Made by a program: the position numbers and the translations under genes. The notes below the pieces were generated by a model. That model had not been told where the DNA came from and made no database searches. It saw only the letters and a program-made list of their open reading frames with translations. This document shows positions 25,222 to 36,559 of a stretch of 64,000 nucleotides of DNA, one piece after another. Source of the stretch: Agapanthus africanus. Taxonomy: Eukaryota; Streptophyta; Magnoliopsida; Asparagales; Amaryllidaceae. The stretch lies in NCBI GenBank assembly GCA_030015575.1, contig CM057338.1, positions 777,245,864 to 777,309,863 on the forward strand. The letters are read 5' to 3'. Positions within the stretch are counted from its first letter, which is position 1. Every line of letters begins with the position of its first letter.

Positions 25222-25222
25222 G

Positions 25223-25235
25223 TGGTATCAGAACC
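25223..25235 (+). other. Primer-binding site of B, one base changed
   Basis: TGGTATCAGAACC: the usual GAGCC reads GAACC. A, C, D, F and H keep GAGCC. The change is probably a post-insertion mutation. Confidence 0.88.
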
Positions 25236-25421
25236 AAGCTAGAGCTTTAGACGATGTCTAGACGAAGTTTAAAGTTCGATCGAACCCTGAAACATCGAGT
25301 TTTACCCCCTCTCTGGAAATTTTTTTAAAATGTTGATTTTTCTGTATTAAAAATACTCAGAAAATTAAGCAGGTGATTTTATGGAGACCTGAAAAAAACG
25401 AACCCCTGAATCCATTAAAGC

Positions 25422-25468
25422 GCCGCGGAACCGCGGCAAAACCAAGGTATTGGCGGCGGTTCCGTAGC
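25422..25468 (+). ncRNA. GC-rich leader hairpin, element B
   Basis: Arms 25422-25443 and 25446-25468, built on CCGCGGAACCGCGG and GGCGGTTCCG, with inner stem CAAAACC/GGTATTG (6 of 7 pair). It starts 200 nt past the LTR. One bulge and a few mismatches fit B's greater age. Confidence 0.68.
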
Positions 25469-27621
25469 AAGACTTGAGGGTTAAGGAATCTTTTTTCAAC
25501 AGCTGATCCGTGGGTGTTATCTACTGCTTCTGGGAATTTTTAATTCTACTCAAGTGTTGAGTTTTCTGGAGATCTTTTGTATTCGTTGATTCGATCAGAA
25601 AGTTTAATTTCGTTTAAGTCTTTTTCGGATAATTTAAAACGTGTTAAAAAGTTCGAAGGGATATCAATAACTCACTTTTTCCCCTGTCGGAAAATTTCCA
25701 AGTGTTGGATTTTTTCCTTAACTAAAGAACATTCATAGTCGTGCTAGTAACGCGGTGGACCCTCTAGAAGAACACAAACCTTAACTTGATTGTGTGACCG
25801 TCTGAACCGTCTCTAAACCTTAGTGTTTGGGGCAGCACGGCGTTGCCACATGTGAGGCGTTGGTTTGACCCTTCTACGGCTGGACCATTGGTACTGTGGC
25901 ATGTGATGGATACCTTTTTGAACTCCGCTCAAGTGTTGAGCTACTTGGGAAATCTTGGGTGTTTGTTTATTCGATCAGAAACTTTAACATTGTCTATTTA
26001 TCTGGAATGTGATACAATATTTGGAATCCACAAGTAGTTATGAGATAACTAATTTAAATGTTATAAATCTAGCAGTTTAGTCTCGTTTGATCGGTTGCCA
26101 CATGATTTTGATGTGATCAAAAGTCCGTCGCAATCACGTAGCGTACGCGGATACTCGCTGGGTAAACTTAACAGATAGCCACGCCCCATAGCCCCAACCA
26201 AGTGACTGTAGGAGAACCCCGTCGCCAAAAGCATCCGTTCGGGTGCTCGCGGTAGCCGTGTTCTGCATTAGTGCACTTCGTCGACGGCATCCGGTTGTGC
26301 GGCCGTCTACTAAAGTTTGCGACGAGCATTCGATCAGGATGCCAGAAATCTTGTTGAATTGTCCGACTAGATATTGAAAAGTGTTTTCGATATAGAGACT
26401 AAAATGCGGGGTTTATAATTGTTAGGCATGCGATATCTAAGGAATTCATTTGGTTAGGCATGCGATGTCTAAGGTGGTTGCGGATTCTAACTGTTGTAGT
26501 TTTACATTTTCTTTTCTGCGACCGTAAGTGTAATATGTGGTGTATCGCCGGTTTCTTTGCTATACATCAACGACAAATGGGGTACGCATATTTACTTACG
26601 TTGATGATATGAGATATTAAGTGTTGCTGTGATATGTTATATTGGATCGTCGTGTTCTGAATAGCCGGGGGTTTTATGTGAGATATGAGTTTTTCTTTTT
26701 CATTCATGTAAAATTCATTGTATGTAATATTCTTTTATTGGGACACTTCCGGGCTGAGGATGATGTCACCATTGTATATTATTTACTTTTCCGTATTAGG
26801 TAGACCCAAGGCGTGGAGCACAAGTAACCGGGATCTAGGGTCCAGTGGGAGACCATCTCGAGGGGTCGAGACCGGGCCTCCTAACCCTAGAATTGGCAGT
26901 GTTGGTTGCCGCTCTCGTAAGGGTCTAGGGATGTGGGTTTGGCTATTCATCGCGACCGTAGAATCCACGTTTTATACATGCTCGCATAAAACACGGAAAT
27001 CCTAGTATATCCAATATTTCATATGTTATTTTCTGCTGCAATGTTCTGTGATGAGATCATATTACTGCCTGAGACGAATCTTTATATTATATATATGAGA
27101 TATATATTGTATATTGTTGATTTCGTTTCAAATGTGATGCTTGTGAAGCATAATAAATTGGGACTTCATTAATGAGATTAATGAAATTAAAAGAAACCTA
27201 AAGATGTTGTAGAAACTTGTATCGAAAACAGGTAGCTCTAGTTCTTTCTTTGCATAGCGGTGTTCCTTGTAGAACATCCAGCATCTTATTCGATAAGGAA
27301 AGAGCCGAGATCTTTTCACCGGGAGTGACCTCTTTAGCGAAACTAGCACATGCTACAAACTCGGTTTGTCTTTTGATTGTTTTTATAGTTTTTGCTTTGC
27401 ATAGTGATATTTGTGAAATATCCTGCACCTTATTCGATGAGGAAAGAGCCGAGATCCCTTCATCGGGAGTGACCTCTTTAGCAAAACTAGAAAAGGCCTC
27501 AAAAACATTCCATTTAAAATCACTCGATTCTACAACAATATCAAGTTCATTACGCTCATGGTTTTCTTAAATAACTGCGTAGCCCTCCGTCATTTCAGAT
27601 AAGTACTACTTAGTATTCGTG

Positions 27622-27831
27622 CTGCGGTAGTTTGGCATGCGTCAAGGCGTAGTGTACGGTAGCTAACTAGTGCTTATCTGCTAGCATACGATGCGATTGG
27701 ATTAGGGTATTCGTACGGCGTTGTTTGACACTCATCAAGGGTCGTGCGGGTGGGTTTAATTCAATCAGGAAATGTACGGGTTGAACTTGACTAGCGGACT
27801 ATGGGTTGTTTGGCATTCGTCAAGGTCATAG
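27622..27831 (+). ncRNA. Three-hairpin series in B leader
   Basis: Three GTTTGGCAT..GTCAAGG-type units: 27622-27652, one around 27707-27745, and 27799-27831 with CTATG/CATAG lower stem. Here the core TTGACC has become TTGGCA or TTGACA in all three, a B-specific shared change. Confidence 0.5.
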
Positions 27832-28276
27832 CACGTTAGGGGCAGAAGCATTATTGGGAATTTCAAGAGTTGAAATTTGCAATGAAATTGCATACCTTCT
27901 ATGAGATAGTTGGATCCTGATATCCGCTGCGAGTAAGAGTTACTCCTGGGAGAGTTTTACATATTACAATTAGCCGATCGAGTAGGTGTCTAGAAAGGTG
28001 TCAACAGGGTTATGTCTCTGGGAAGACGAGGTTTATTTTTAATTAGGTCCGTGCGAAAGCGCAGGGGACCTCCCTCAAAGTACCGGCACTGGCCTTGCTG
28101 AAAAATTGGCGAACTTGTTGAGTGTAATTAATCCCGACTAGTATTTCCTTTTAGGGTTCGAAGGAAGATTTGACTAAAACAGTGGGAGACATCCTGATTA
28201 GATATATTAATAACCAATCTAATCTTGCAAGAGCATACGCTGAGTGTTTTCTTCTATATCTCTCCAGGTAGCGACC

Positions 28277-31162
28277 ATGTCACGCCTTAAATCAAGATAA
28301 TAAAACACATGTATTGACCGAACCCGCTTGTTATACTGCGTTAGGGAACGTTGGTCCCGCTCCAACTTATAATCGTTATAAGACAGAACAAGAAATAGGG
28401 GATTACCAGAATTCCCGTGCCGCCCAAACGAAGAAAGTACATGCTGATGTATCTTTTTCGGGTGTGTTCATTACTAAGAACTGTTTCTCAGTATCCTTTA
28501 CGTCTTGGGTATGAGATACCGGATCAGGATCCCGCAAATGTAATTTGTTACATGGGCTGCGGAGAGGTAGAGAACTGAGAACGGGTGATAAGTTTCAAGA
28601 GTTGGAAATGATGCAAGTGTTGCAGCCAAGTCTATTGGCAGTTATCACCCTGTTTTACCAGAATACATTGATTCTGAATGAATGTTATTAGATACCGAAC
28701 CTGATATACAACATCATATCAGTCTCTTTATTTATTAAAGAAGGATATAATTTTGTACTATTGGATAATGTTTTGAACATTTTCTATATCAAGAGTTGAT
28801 CGGTTCAGGTACGTTATCTAAAAGCATAGACGTTCTAAATCAAACCACAGTGCTTAACGTACAGAACACACACAAGAGGAAGAGTTCAGAAATGAACGAA
28901 ACCTTCTTAAGGGATTGTAGACTAGGTCATATCAATGCGACCCGACTAGCTGAAGTTATATAAAGATGCATATTTAAATGAGTTTGGATTTACATCTTGT
29001 AAAACTTGCCAGTCATGTCACAAAGATAAGATGACCACAGATCCGTTTATTGGAAATAGAGAAAGAGTTAGTGAACTCTTGGGATTAATACATGCTGATG
29101 TATGAAGGTCCCCTGTCTACACATGCCAAGATAGGTTCTTTGTACTTCATTACATTCGCAGATTATCTCTCATGATCCGGACATATGTTCCTGTTGAAAC
29201 ACAAGTCTGGAACTTTTGAGAAATTCAATGAATATAAGTTAGAAGTAGAGAACCAAAAACGGGTATAAGTATTGTGTCCTTTGATGAGATCAAGGAGGAG
29301 AATACTTGAGCACGGAATTCCTGGACTATTCTAAAGGAGAATGAGATTCTCTCTCAGCATTACTCCTCCGAATACACCACAGCACGTCGGTGTATCGGGG
29401 CGGAGCAAACGCACCCTATGTGATATGGTGTGCCCTATGATGAGTACTACTGAGTTGCCTATTTTCTTTTGGGGTTATGCACTTGAGAAGTTGCATACCT
29501 ATTGAATAGGGTTCCAACCAAATCAGATGCCTACTACTCCATATGTGATATGGTATGGGAAGATCCCATCTCTTAAAGATGTTAAGATTTGGGGTTATCC
29601 GGCCTATGTCAAAAGTAAAATCCGGAAAAGCTCGAGGCAAGGTCAGTTCTGTGGATGTTTGTTGGATATACCAAGCATTTGCAAGGGAATATCTTCTACC
29701 ACACCGAGGAACAAAAGATGTTTTATTTCTCGGTATACCACTTTTTGAGAAAAAGAGAATTTCTTGTGAAGAAATTAGTGGTCATGGGGTAGAACTGGAA
29801 GGAGTTCCAGCTATACAAACTGCAGCTGATGATTTGGTAAACCCGGAGAATTGAATAGTTTCCAACGAACCTCAGCCTCTCTGCCGATCTGGTAGGGTTC
29901 CTCATCCACCTGAGAGATACTTCGGTTTCTCTATGACAGTGGGAGAGAGGATTGCATAATGACATGATGACCCAACTAGTTTCGAGCAGGCCATCAGGAG
30001 TGGGGACTCTGTCAGAATGGCTTGATGCTTAGCGATCTGAGATGGAATCCTTATACACCAACAAAGTATGGACTTTGGTTGCTTTATCTGAAGGGTTAAA
30101 TCCCCATCAGGAGCAAGTATATCTTGAGAAGATTACTTGGTGTACATGGAAAAGTTAAGAATTTCAAAGCTATACTTAAGTCCATCCAGATCCTACTTGC
30201 CACGGCTACATACCATGACTACGATATCTGGCGGTTGGGTGTCATGACTGCTTTTCTAAATATTGATTTGGAAGAGAGCGTCTATAAGTGCACAGCCAGA
30301 GGGCTTCGTAGACAGTGGGAGCAGCGGAAACGTGTGCAAGATGTTTTATGTGATAAATCAGGCATCGCGGAGTTGGAACGTCTATTTTGATGTAGTAGTC
30401 AAAGAGTTTGACTTTATCAAAATGGTAGATGAACCTTGTATATACAAAAAGATAATAGGGAGTATGGTGGTGATCCTCGTATAGCACGTGGATGACATAC
30501 TCTTGATAGGGAAGGAGTTTCCTATGCTACGCTCGGTCAATCTCTTCTTATCATAAAGATTCTCTATAGGATAAAGGTGATACCTCCTATATCCTAGGTT
30601 ATGGATCTATGAGATAGATCTAATTGGATGTTAGGATTCTCACTAGTTGTAGTAAGATGGTATCAATCGATCCTGGGGAGAATCACTGGAAAGGTTCCAG
30701 GGTGATAAGGATGACTGAATGTCAGTCGCAGGCATTGTCTTTACCCGCAGTGGAGGGACGGTATGTTGGAAGAGTTCCAAGCTAGATACCATGACTTACT
30801 AGACGATTAAAGGCAAGATATAGCGTTACCAAGGATGCTACCAAAGAGGCAGTCTGGATATATTATAGTTCATGAGATGAACTTCGTTCCTGCCATTGTG
30901 TGACAATGGAGTTGTGGCTTATGCCTAGGAACCCCTGTCCCATCAGAGATCTAGACATATTCTTAGGCAGTATCGCCTAATCATGGAGATGGTTGATCTC
31001 CAGGGAGATCAAGGTTAGGAGAGTAGACACAGAGGACAACAACGCGGATCCACTCACAAAGGCCTATTTCCTAGTAGAGACTATTATAGCATGGTTGAGT
31101 ATGAGATACTTCAACCACAGCTGATTGTTGAGTATGCGATACCACAACAGATGACCCTAGTG
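28277..31162 (+). pseudogene. Element B pol remnant (copia PR-INT-RT-RH)
   Basis: The ATG at 28277 is kept, but one inserted base puts a stop after seven codons. Downstream: a TEPACYTALGNVGPAPTYN stretch, protease motif near 28505 (DTG kept, stop just before), GAG-pre-integrase near 28900, and integrase end (TPYVIWYGKIPSLKDVKIWG at about 29530-29590). RT follows: TAFLNIDLEES near 30245, and in the next frame QPEGF, GNVCK and RSWN. The catalytic box is HVDDILLIG after a stop at 30481-30483. A DPLTKA RNase H end lies near 31050. The longest intact piece is 99 codons. Confidence 0.87.
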
Positions 31163-31174
31163 CAAGTGGGAGAT
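31163..31174 (+). other. Polypurine tract of B
   Basis: CAAGTGGGAGAT abutting TGTTAG at 31175. Confidence 0.93.
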
Positions 31175-33221
31175 TGTTAGATATATGTATGCCGTAGAGG
31201 CTATTACTGTACATACGTTGTATATTATAGTGGATGCTTGGACATATATAGGGAGGACTTTCTTGCTCGACATGAGAGTATGCTATCTGGTTACTCTTTA
31301 TCTTAACATGTACTCTGATTGTCTCTATGTCACATATTGATAAAGTCCTTAGGATGAGTACTTGACTAACAGGACTATGATGCAGATCATACTAGTGGGG
31401 ACAGTGTAGTCGCCAAGTACATCCTTCAAATGTTCCTAGTCGTGGGAGTACTGAGACAGGGCATCGATACTCCAGAGTAGACTAGCGTATGCACTTCTTG
31501 ACCCATATGATAGGCGATGGATGATCCCATATCCATTGGTGTTTGACATCAGAGAAGGTATACGGGTGCTCAGTGGAGACTGGGTATACTGGACGGACTC
31601 GCCGAGAACACCCAGATAGTATTATACCTCACGTCAGATGGCAGTTCTCTGGTGACACTGGTACAGGTTAGTCTGTAGACCCGAGATCGTCATAGAGTCT
31701 TGTGTGATTCCCACTGTGCTTTGATTTCCATCATACCACGTCCAACAGGGCGTGCAAAAAGGTGGCTTTTGGGTACAGTCCCGAATCACATGGAGGCAAT
31801 GAGCGATAGGAGGGGTTTCATCTCTCCCGGTATAGGGAGTTGATGTTGCGCAGTGTTCGATTGGCTATAACTAGAAATCCCTGGCCAGGGCTGCTAAGAT
31901 TTACTGGTAAGTGTTATCAGTAGTTTCTCGAACTGTTATGGACCTCATATCGACACGACTTATCAAGCTACTAAGGTCTGACGTTTACCATCCCTAGGAG
32001 AGATATATGACATATCGGACGAAGAGATCGGATTGTACGGGAGTGTTATTAGTTGGATTCACAGGAGAATATACAGGCTTGCTTGTTGATCTTCTGATTC
32101 CTCAATACCTAGGTGGCTGTTACGTTTAGCCGACTGCTTGCAGCTTGTGAGTGTTTGATATGATCATAATCTACTGCCAGCGTATTGACGATTCTTTAGA
32201 GTCCTACACAGAGGTTTCCTGGCTCAGGCAAAATGAAGTAGGATCACATATGTGATATGTGCGGAACCGAGAATAATACGTGTATGCGATACCGTGTTAG
32301 ATTCTCGCGATATGAGATATTGACCGGGTATATGGGATATAGCCAGGTCATCGGATCAAGTGTTGATTCGATGAACAGATACAGATTATATTAGTCGGTT
32401 ATTTATGAAATAGCCGGATTATCGGATCAAGTGTTGATTCGATAATTTAATGTATAATTATATATTTGATATATTAAATTACATTAACAAATATTAGCTC
32501 ACTTAAAGATTCATTTTCTTACCGGATAGTACATTGATATATATGGGATATATGTTAATTATATTATTTTCTTTTGTTACAAAAATATATTATATATGTG
32601 ATATGTAATATTGTAACAAGTTATGTTTACAAATGCAACATGATTAGTGGAGATTAAATATAGTTAGGGCATTATTTGGGTTAATCTTTTCTAGAAGCTT
32701 TTGTTTTGTTTCTTGCAAAGATATTATGTGTTGATATTTTGGAGATATTTTCCTAGCCCAACCCACACCCTTTAATCCTAGATAAATCTCTACAATGGTT
32801 AAGTCTTTCTTGACTTAACCATGGTTGCAATTGTAATGATAGTAAGAATTTATTATTCATCACAAAAGGGACGATTCTTCTTCTTCTTCCTTGAGCTCTT
32901 AAAAAGCTTTTTAGGTTTTTCTTTTGTGATGGATTAGTGTGAGATTATGAAAACAAAAGAGAGCTAAATTCCTACTTCATCATCCTCATCTATTCTAGCC
33001 ACTTAGATTAAGGTGTTCTCTTCTTTAATACTTGATTAGAGAAGTGAGAGCTTGGGTTAAAGAAACTTCAAGGTAGATCATCTTCGAAAAGGGAGACTTT
33101 AAGCATGCATGGATCGTTCGGCTTTTGGAGCCTCTTTTGAGTCCGGGAGATCATGGATCGCGGCGAAGGGACTACTACTCGGAGCTTATGAAGCAAAGGA
33201 GCGGACTACAAAGGTTGTAAT
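31175..33221 (+). mobile_element. Element B 3' LTR, first part
   Basis: Starts TGTTAGATATATGTATGCC and runs to the insertion point of A, 140 bp before the LTR end. The last five bases (GTAAT, 33217-33221) are A's left TSD; the right copy is 43641-43645. Confidence 0.95.
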
Positions 33222-35449
33222 TGTTAGTTATATGTATGCCCTAGAGGCCATTACTGTACATTGGATGTATATTGTAGTGGATGCTGGGACATATATAGGT
33301 AGGACTTTCTTGCTCGACATGATAGTACGCTATCTGGTTGCACTTTATCTTAACATGTATACTTTCTGTCTCTCTGATTACATGTTGATAAAGCCCATAG
33401 GATCTGTACTCGACTTCCAGGACTATGATGTAGATCATACTAGTGGGGCCTGGGTAGTCCATGAGTACATCCTTGAAATGTTCCTAGTCAAGGGAATATC
33501 GAGACGGGGCATCGATATTCCAGAGTAGACTAGCGCATATCTTCTCGACCCATGCGATGAGCGATGGATGATCCCATATCCATTGGTGTTTGACATCGAA
33601 GATGGTATGCGGGTGCTCAGTGGAGACTGGGTACACTGAACGGACTCGCCGAGAACTCCCAGATGGTATTATACCTCACGTCAGATGGCAGTTCTCTGGT
33701 GACACTGGTACAGCTTAGTCTGTTGACCCGAGATCGTCATAGAGTCTTGTGTGTCTCCCTCTGTGCTTTGATTTCCACCCTACCACGGCTCTACTGAGTC
33801 GTGCAAACAGGTGGTTTTTGGGTACAGTCCCGATTCACATGGAGGCAATGAGCGATAGGAGGGGATTCGTCTCTCCCGGTATTGGGGGTTGATGTTGTGC
33901 TATGCTCGACTGGCCATAACAGGAAATCTCTGGCCAGGGTTGCAGTGATATACTGGTAAGAGTTATCAGTAGTTTCACGAATGTTATGGACCTCAAGTCG
34001 GCATGACTTATCGAGCTATTGGGGTCTGACGTTTACCACCCCTAGGCGAGATATGCGACATATCAGACGAACAGACCGGACCGTACGGTAAGTGTTACTG
34101 GTTGGATTCACAGGAGTGTGAGCGGGCTTGCTCGTCGATCTTCTGATCGCTTAATACCCGGGTGGCCGTTACGTTTAGCAGACCGCTTGCGGCTTGTGGA
34201 TGCTTGATATGATCATCATCTGCTACCGGCGTATTGACGAGTCTATAGAGTCCTACACAGAGGTTTCCTGGCTCAAGCGAAATGGAATAGGAGCGCATAT
34301 GAGATATGTGCGGGACCGAGAATAATGCGTGTATTTGATACCGTATTTCATTCTCGCGACGAATGTATCGATTGGTTATATGCGATATAACCTAGTTATC
34401 GAATCAAGGATTGATTCGATAAGCCGATACATTGAATACTAGCCGGTTATATGCGACATGACCGGATCATTGAATCAAGTGTTGATTTAATGATTGAATG
34501 TATAATTATATATTTGATATATTACTTTGCATTAACTAGTATTGGTTCACTTTAAATGGATTTACTCACTTGGTTTGTGCACATTGTATATGTGATATAT
34601 TTTGTGCACATGATTGTATCATGTTTGATGATACATGCAAGCTAGGGTTAGTGCAAAGAATTAGACCATGGTTAGGTTTATGATTAGGGTTTTCTTTTTA
34701 TTTACTTATTCATTTATTTATTCTTTTGTTTATTTTGGAAAAAGAAAAAGGTAAAGAGAAAAAGAATGGTTGCTAGTTTTGTTTGTAGTTGAAGTTTCTT
34801 GAAACTTTGACCAAGTCACCATTCTTATCTCATCCTTTAACCTAACCTTTCAAGTTAACCATGGTCCATTCTCTACAACTAACCAAGGGTTAGTAAATGA
34901 TAAGTATTGATTTATTTATCATTTACTTAACACTTATCATATTCTTTTTCATTATCTTCTTCTTCTTCAACAAAAGAAAAAGCTTGCTACATCAATGGTG
35001 TTTGATGAAAAAGTGTGAGAAATCCAAATCTAAAGTCTACCCACTTCCTATTTCTTTATCCTCTACCTCTTGCCAAGTTGTATAGGGTGTTTACTTCACA
35101 AGTTTTGAAAGCTTGGTGAAGTAGGAGCTTGTTCTTGCGATACCTCGACGTAGATCATCTTCGGCATCGAACCGACGATCAAGCCCGCCCATTCTTCGAT
35201 GATGCCGACGCTAGAGCCCAAGACATGATTTGGACAGTGAGGAGACTTCATTGCGGAGCCGTGGAGGTGGTGGACCGGATCTACAAAGGTTGTATGTCCG
35301 TTCCCTTAGTTAAAATGTTAACTAGTTCGCTTGTTTCGCCTAAATATCTAGTAAACGATCCGTAGTCGGGTTTGTAGGCACCCGTAAAATTCGATTTGTG
35401 CATGTTTGATCACTTGTGAGACTTCACTAGAGTGCCTAGAAACCCTACA
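33222..35449 (+). mobile_element. Element A 5' LTR
   Basis: 2228 bp, TGTTAGTTATATGTATGCCC to AACCCTACA. The 3' LTR at 41413 has exactly the same length and about 20 differences by eye (~99% identity), making A the youngest element here. It holds two 23-bp palindromes (34398-34420, 34469-34491) and an AT-rich block 34500-34620. Small open frames in it (for example 35129-35365) are repeated in the other LTR and have no recognisable product. Confidence 0.97.
34398..34491. repeat. Pair of 23-bp palindromes in A 5' LTR
   Basis: ATCGAATCAA-GGA-TTGATTCGAT (34398-34420) is perfect. ATTGAATCAA-GTG-TTGATTTAAT (34469-34491) has one mismatch. CCGGT/ACCGG pairs between them. Related pairs occur in B, C and H LTRs. 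They could be factor-binding sites or RNA stems near an AT-rich, promoter-like block. Confidence 0.6.
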
Positions 35450-35450
35450 G

Positions 35451-35463
35451 TGGTATCAGAGCC
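35451..35463 (+). other. Primer-binding site of A (tRNA-iMet)
   Basis: TGGTATCAGAGCC, one base after the LTR end. Confidence 0.95.
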
Positions 35464-35648
35464 TAGCTAGAGCCTTAGGCGAAGTCCAGACGGAGTTTGA
35501 AGTCCGAACGACCCGAAAACCCAAACCGAAAATTGCTCTCTGTACTTTTTCTAAAATCGGGGTTTTTTCCACATTAAAAATATGCAGAGAAACAAGCAGG
35601 ATAATATAAGAGTTACTGTGAATTTCGACGCACTGATTCAATCAATGA

Positions 35649-35695
35649 GCCGCGGATCCGCGGCACGAGCATGGCTCGTGCGGCGGTTCCGCGGC
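35649..35695 (+). ncRNA. GC-rich leader hairpin, element A
   Basis: 22-nt arms (35649-35670, 35674-35695), 20 of 22 pair, loop 3 nt. Outer part GCCGCGGATCCGCGG, inner part CACGAGC/GCTCGTG. It starts 199 nt past the LTR, as in B, C and H. The inner stem differs from H (CATTAGC/GCTAATG) but still pairs fully. Confidence 0.8.
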
Positions 35696-36364
35696 CACAC
35701 TGTCGTTTTATGTAATTTGTTTTACACAGTAATTCTCATATTTCTTTGCTTGTTTTCCTGGGAATTTTCAATATTTATTCAAGAGTTGAATTTTCAGGGG
35801 TTGTTTTGGGGATTCGGTGTTTCGATCGGAGTACCAAATTTTGTCTGTGTGGCTTTCCGGATAATTTTTTGAATATGTTAAAAAGTTCGACCGGATATAA
35901 ATACCCAATTTTTCCCCTGTCGGGAAATTTCCAAGTGTTGGACTTTTCCGTAGTTTAACGACGTTCTAAGTAGTGCAAGTAACGCGATGGACCCTCTAGA
36001 AGACAACAAACCTTAACTCGATTATGTGACCGTCTTGAACTGCCCTTTGAACCTTCGGGTTTGGGGCAGTACGGCGTGCCACATGTGAGGCGTTGGCTTG
36101 ACCCTTCTACGGCTGGACCGTTGCTACTGAGGCACGAACTGAATGCTGTTAGACTTATTTCATGTGTTGAGCTGTATCGGGAAAACTTGGTTGTTCGATT
36201 GTTCGATCGAAAAGTTTAGCATTTTCTATTTATCCGGAATGTGATACAATAATTGGAATTCACAAATAGTTATGAGATAACGGGATGAATATTATAAACA
36301 TAGCAGTTTAGTCTCACTTGATCGGTTGCCACGGAATTTTGATGTGATCAAAAGTCCGTCGCAA

Positions 36365-36559
36365 TCACGTAGCGTACGCGGATACTCGCCGGGTAAACTT
36401 AATAGACAGCCTCACCCCATTGCCCCGACCAATTGACTGTAGGAGAACCCCGTTGCCGAAAGCATCCGTTCGGGTGCTCGCGGCAGCGGTGTTCCGCCTT
36501 GGTGCACTTCGTCGACGGTATCGGGGGTGCGCCCGCTTACTAAAGTTTGCGACGAGCAT
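36365..36559 (-). other. Antisense open frame in A leader (64 codons)
   Basis: Opposite to the element's sense strand. The product is rich in Arg/Ala/Ser (for example RNTAAASTRTDAF). H has the same frame (59532-59726, plus strand, antisense to H) and C a related one (10769-11044). In B it is broken. The block is GC-richer than its surroundings, so an open frame by base composition is the simplest explanation. No domain recognised. Confidence 0.2.

Larger units (their letters stand above)
25236..28276 (+). other. Element B non-coding leader (~3.0 kb)
   Basis: Same order as in C: GC-rich hairpin (25422-25468), GC-richer block (about 26130-26340), a GTAACCGGGATCTAGG...GGGTCTAGGG block (about 26820-26930), duplicated 147-bp unit (27248 and 27395), hairpin series (27622-27831), and CGAACTTGTTGAGTGTAATT near 28109. 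Like C it lacks the ~110-bp segment found in A, H, D and F. No gag was seen. Confidence 0.72.

Noticed and set aside
33109-33528. 139-codon frame, the longest in the window
   Set aside because: It spans the junction of B's LTR, the GTAAT duplication and the start of A's LTR, so it is an accident of insertion.
34897-35085. 62-codon hydrophobic frame in A's LTR, repeated at 43088
   Set aside because: It is repeated only because both LTRs are near-identical; it comes from a T-rich tract and is not matched in H.
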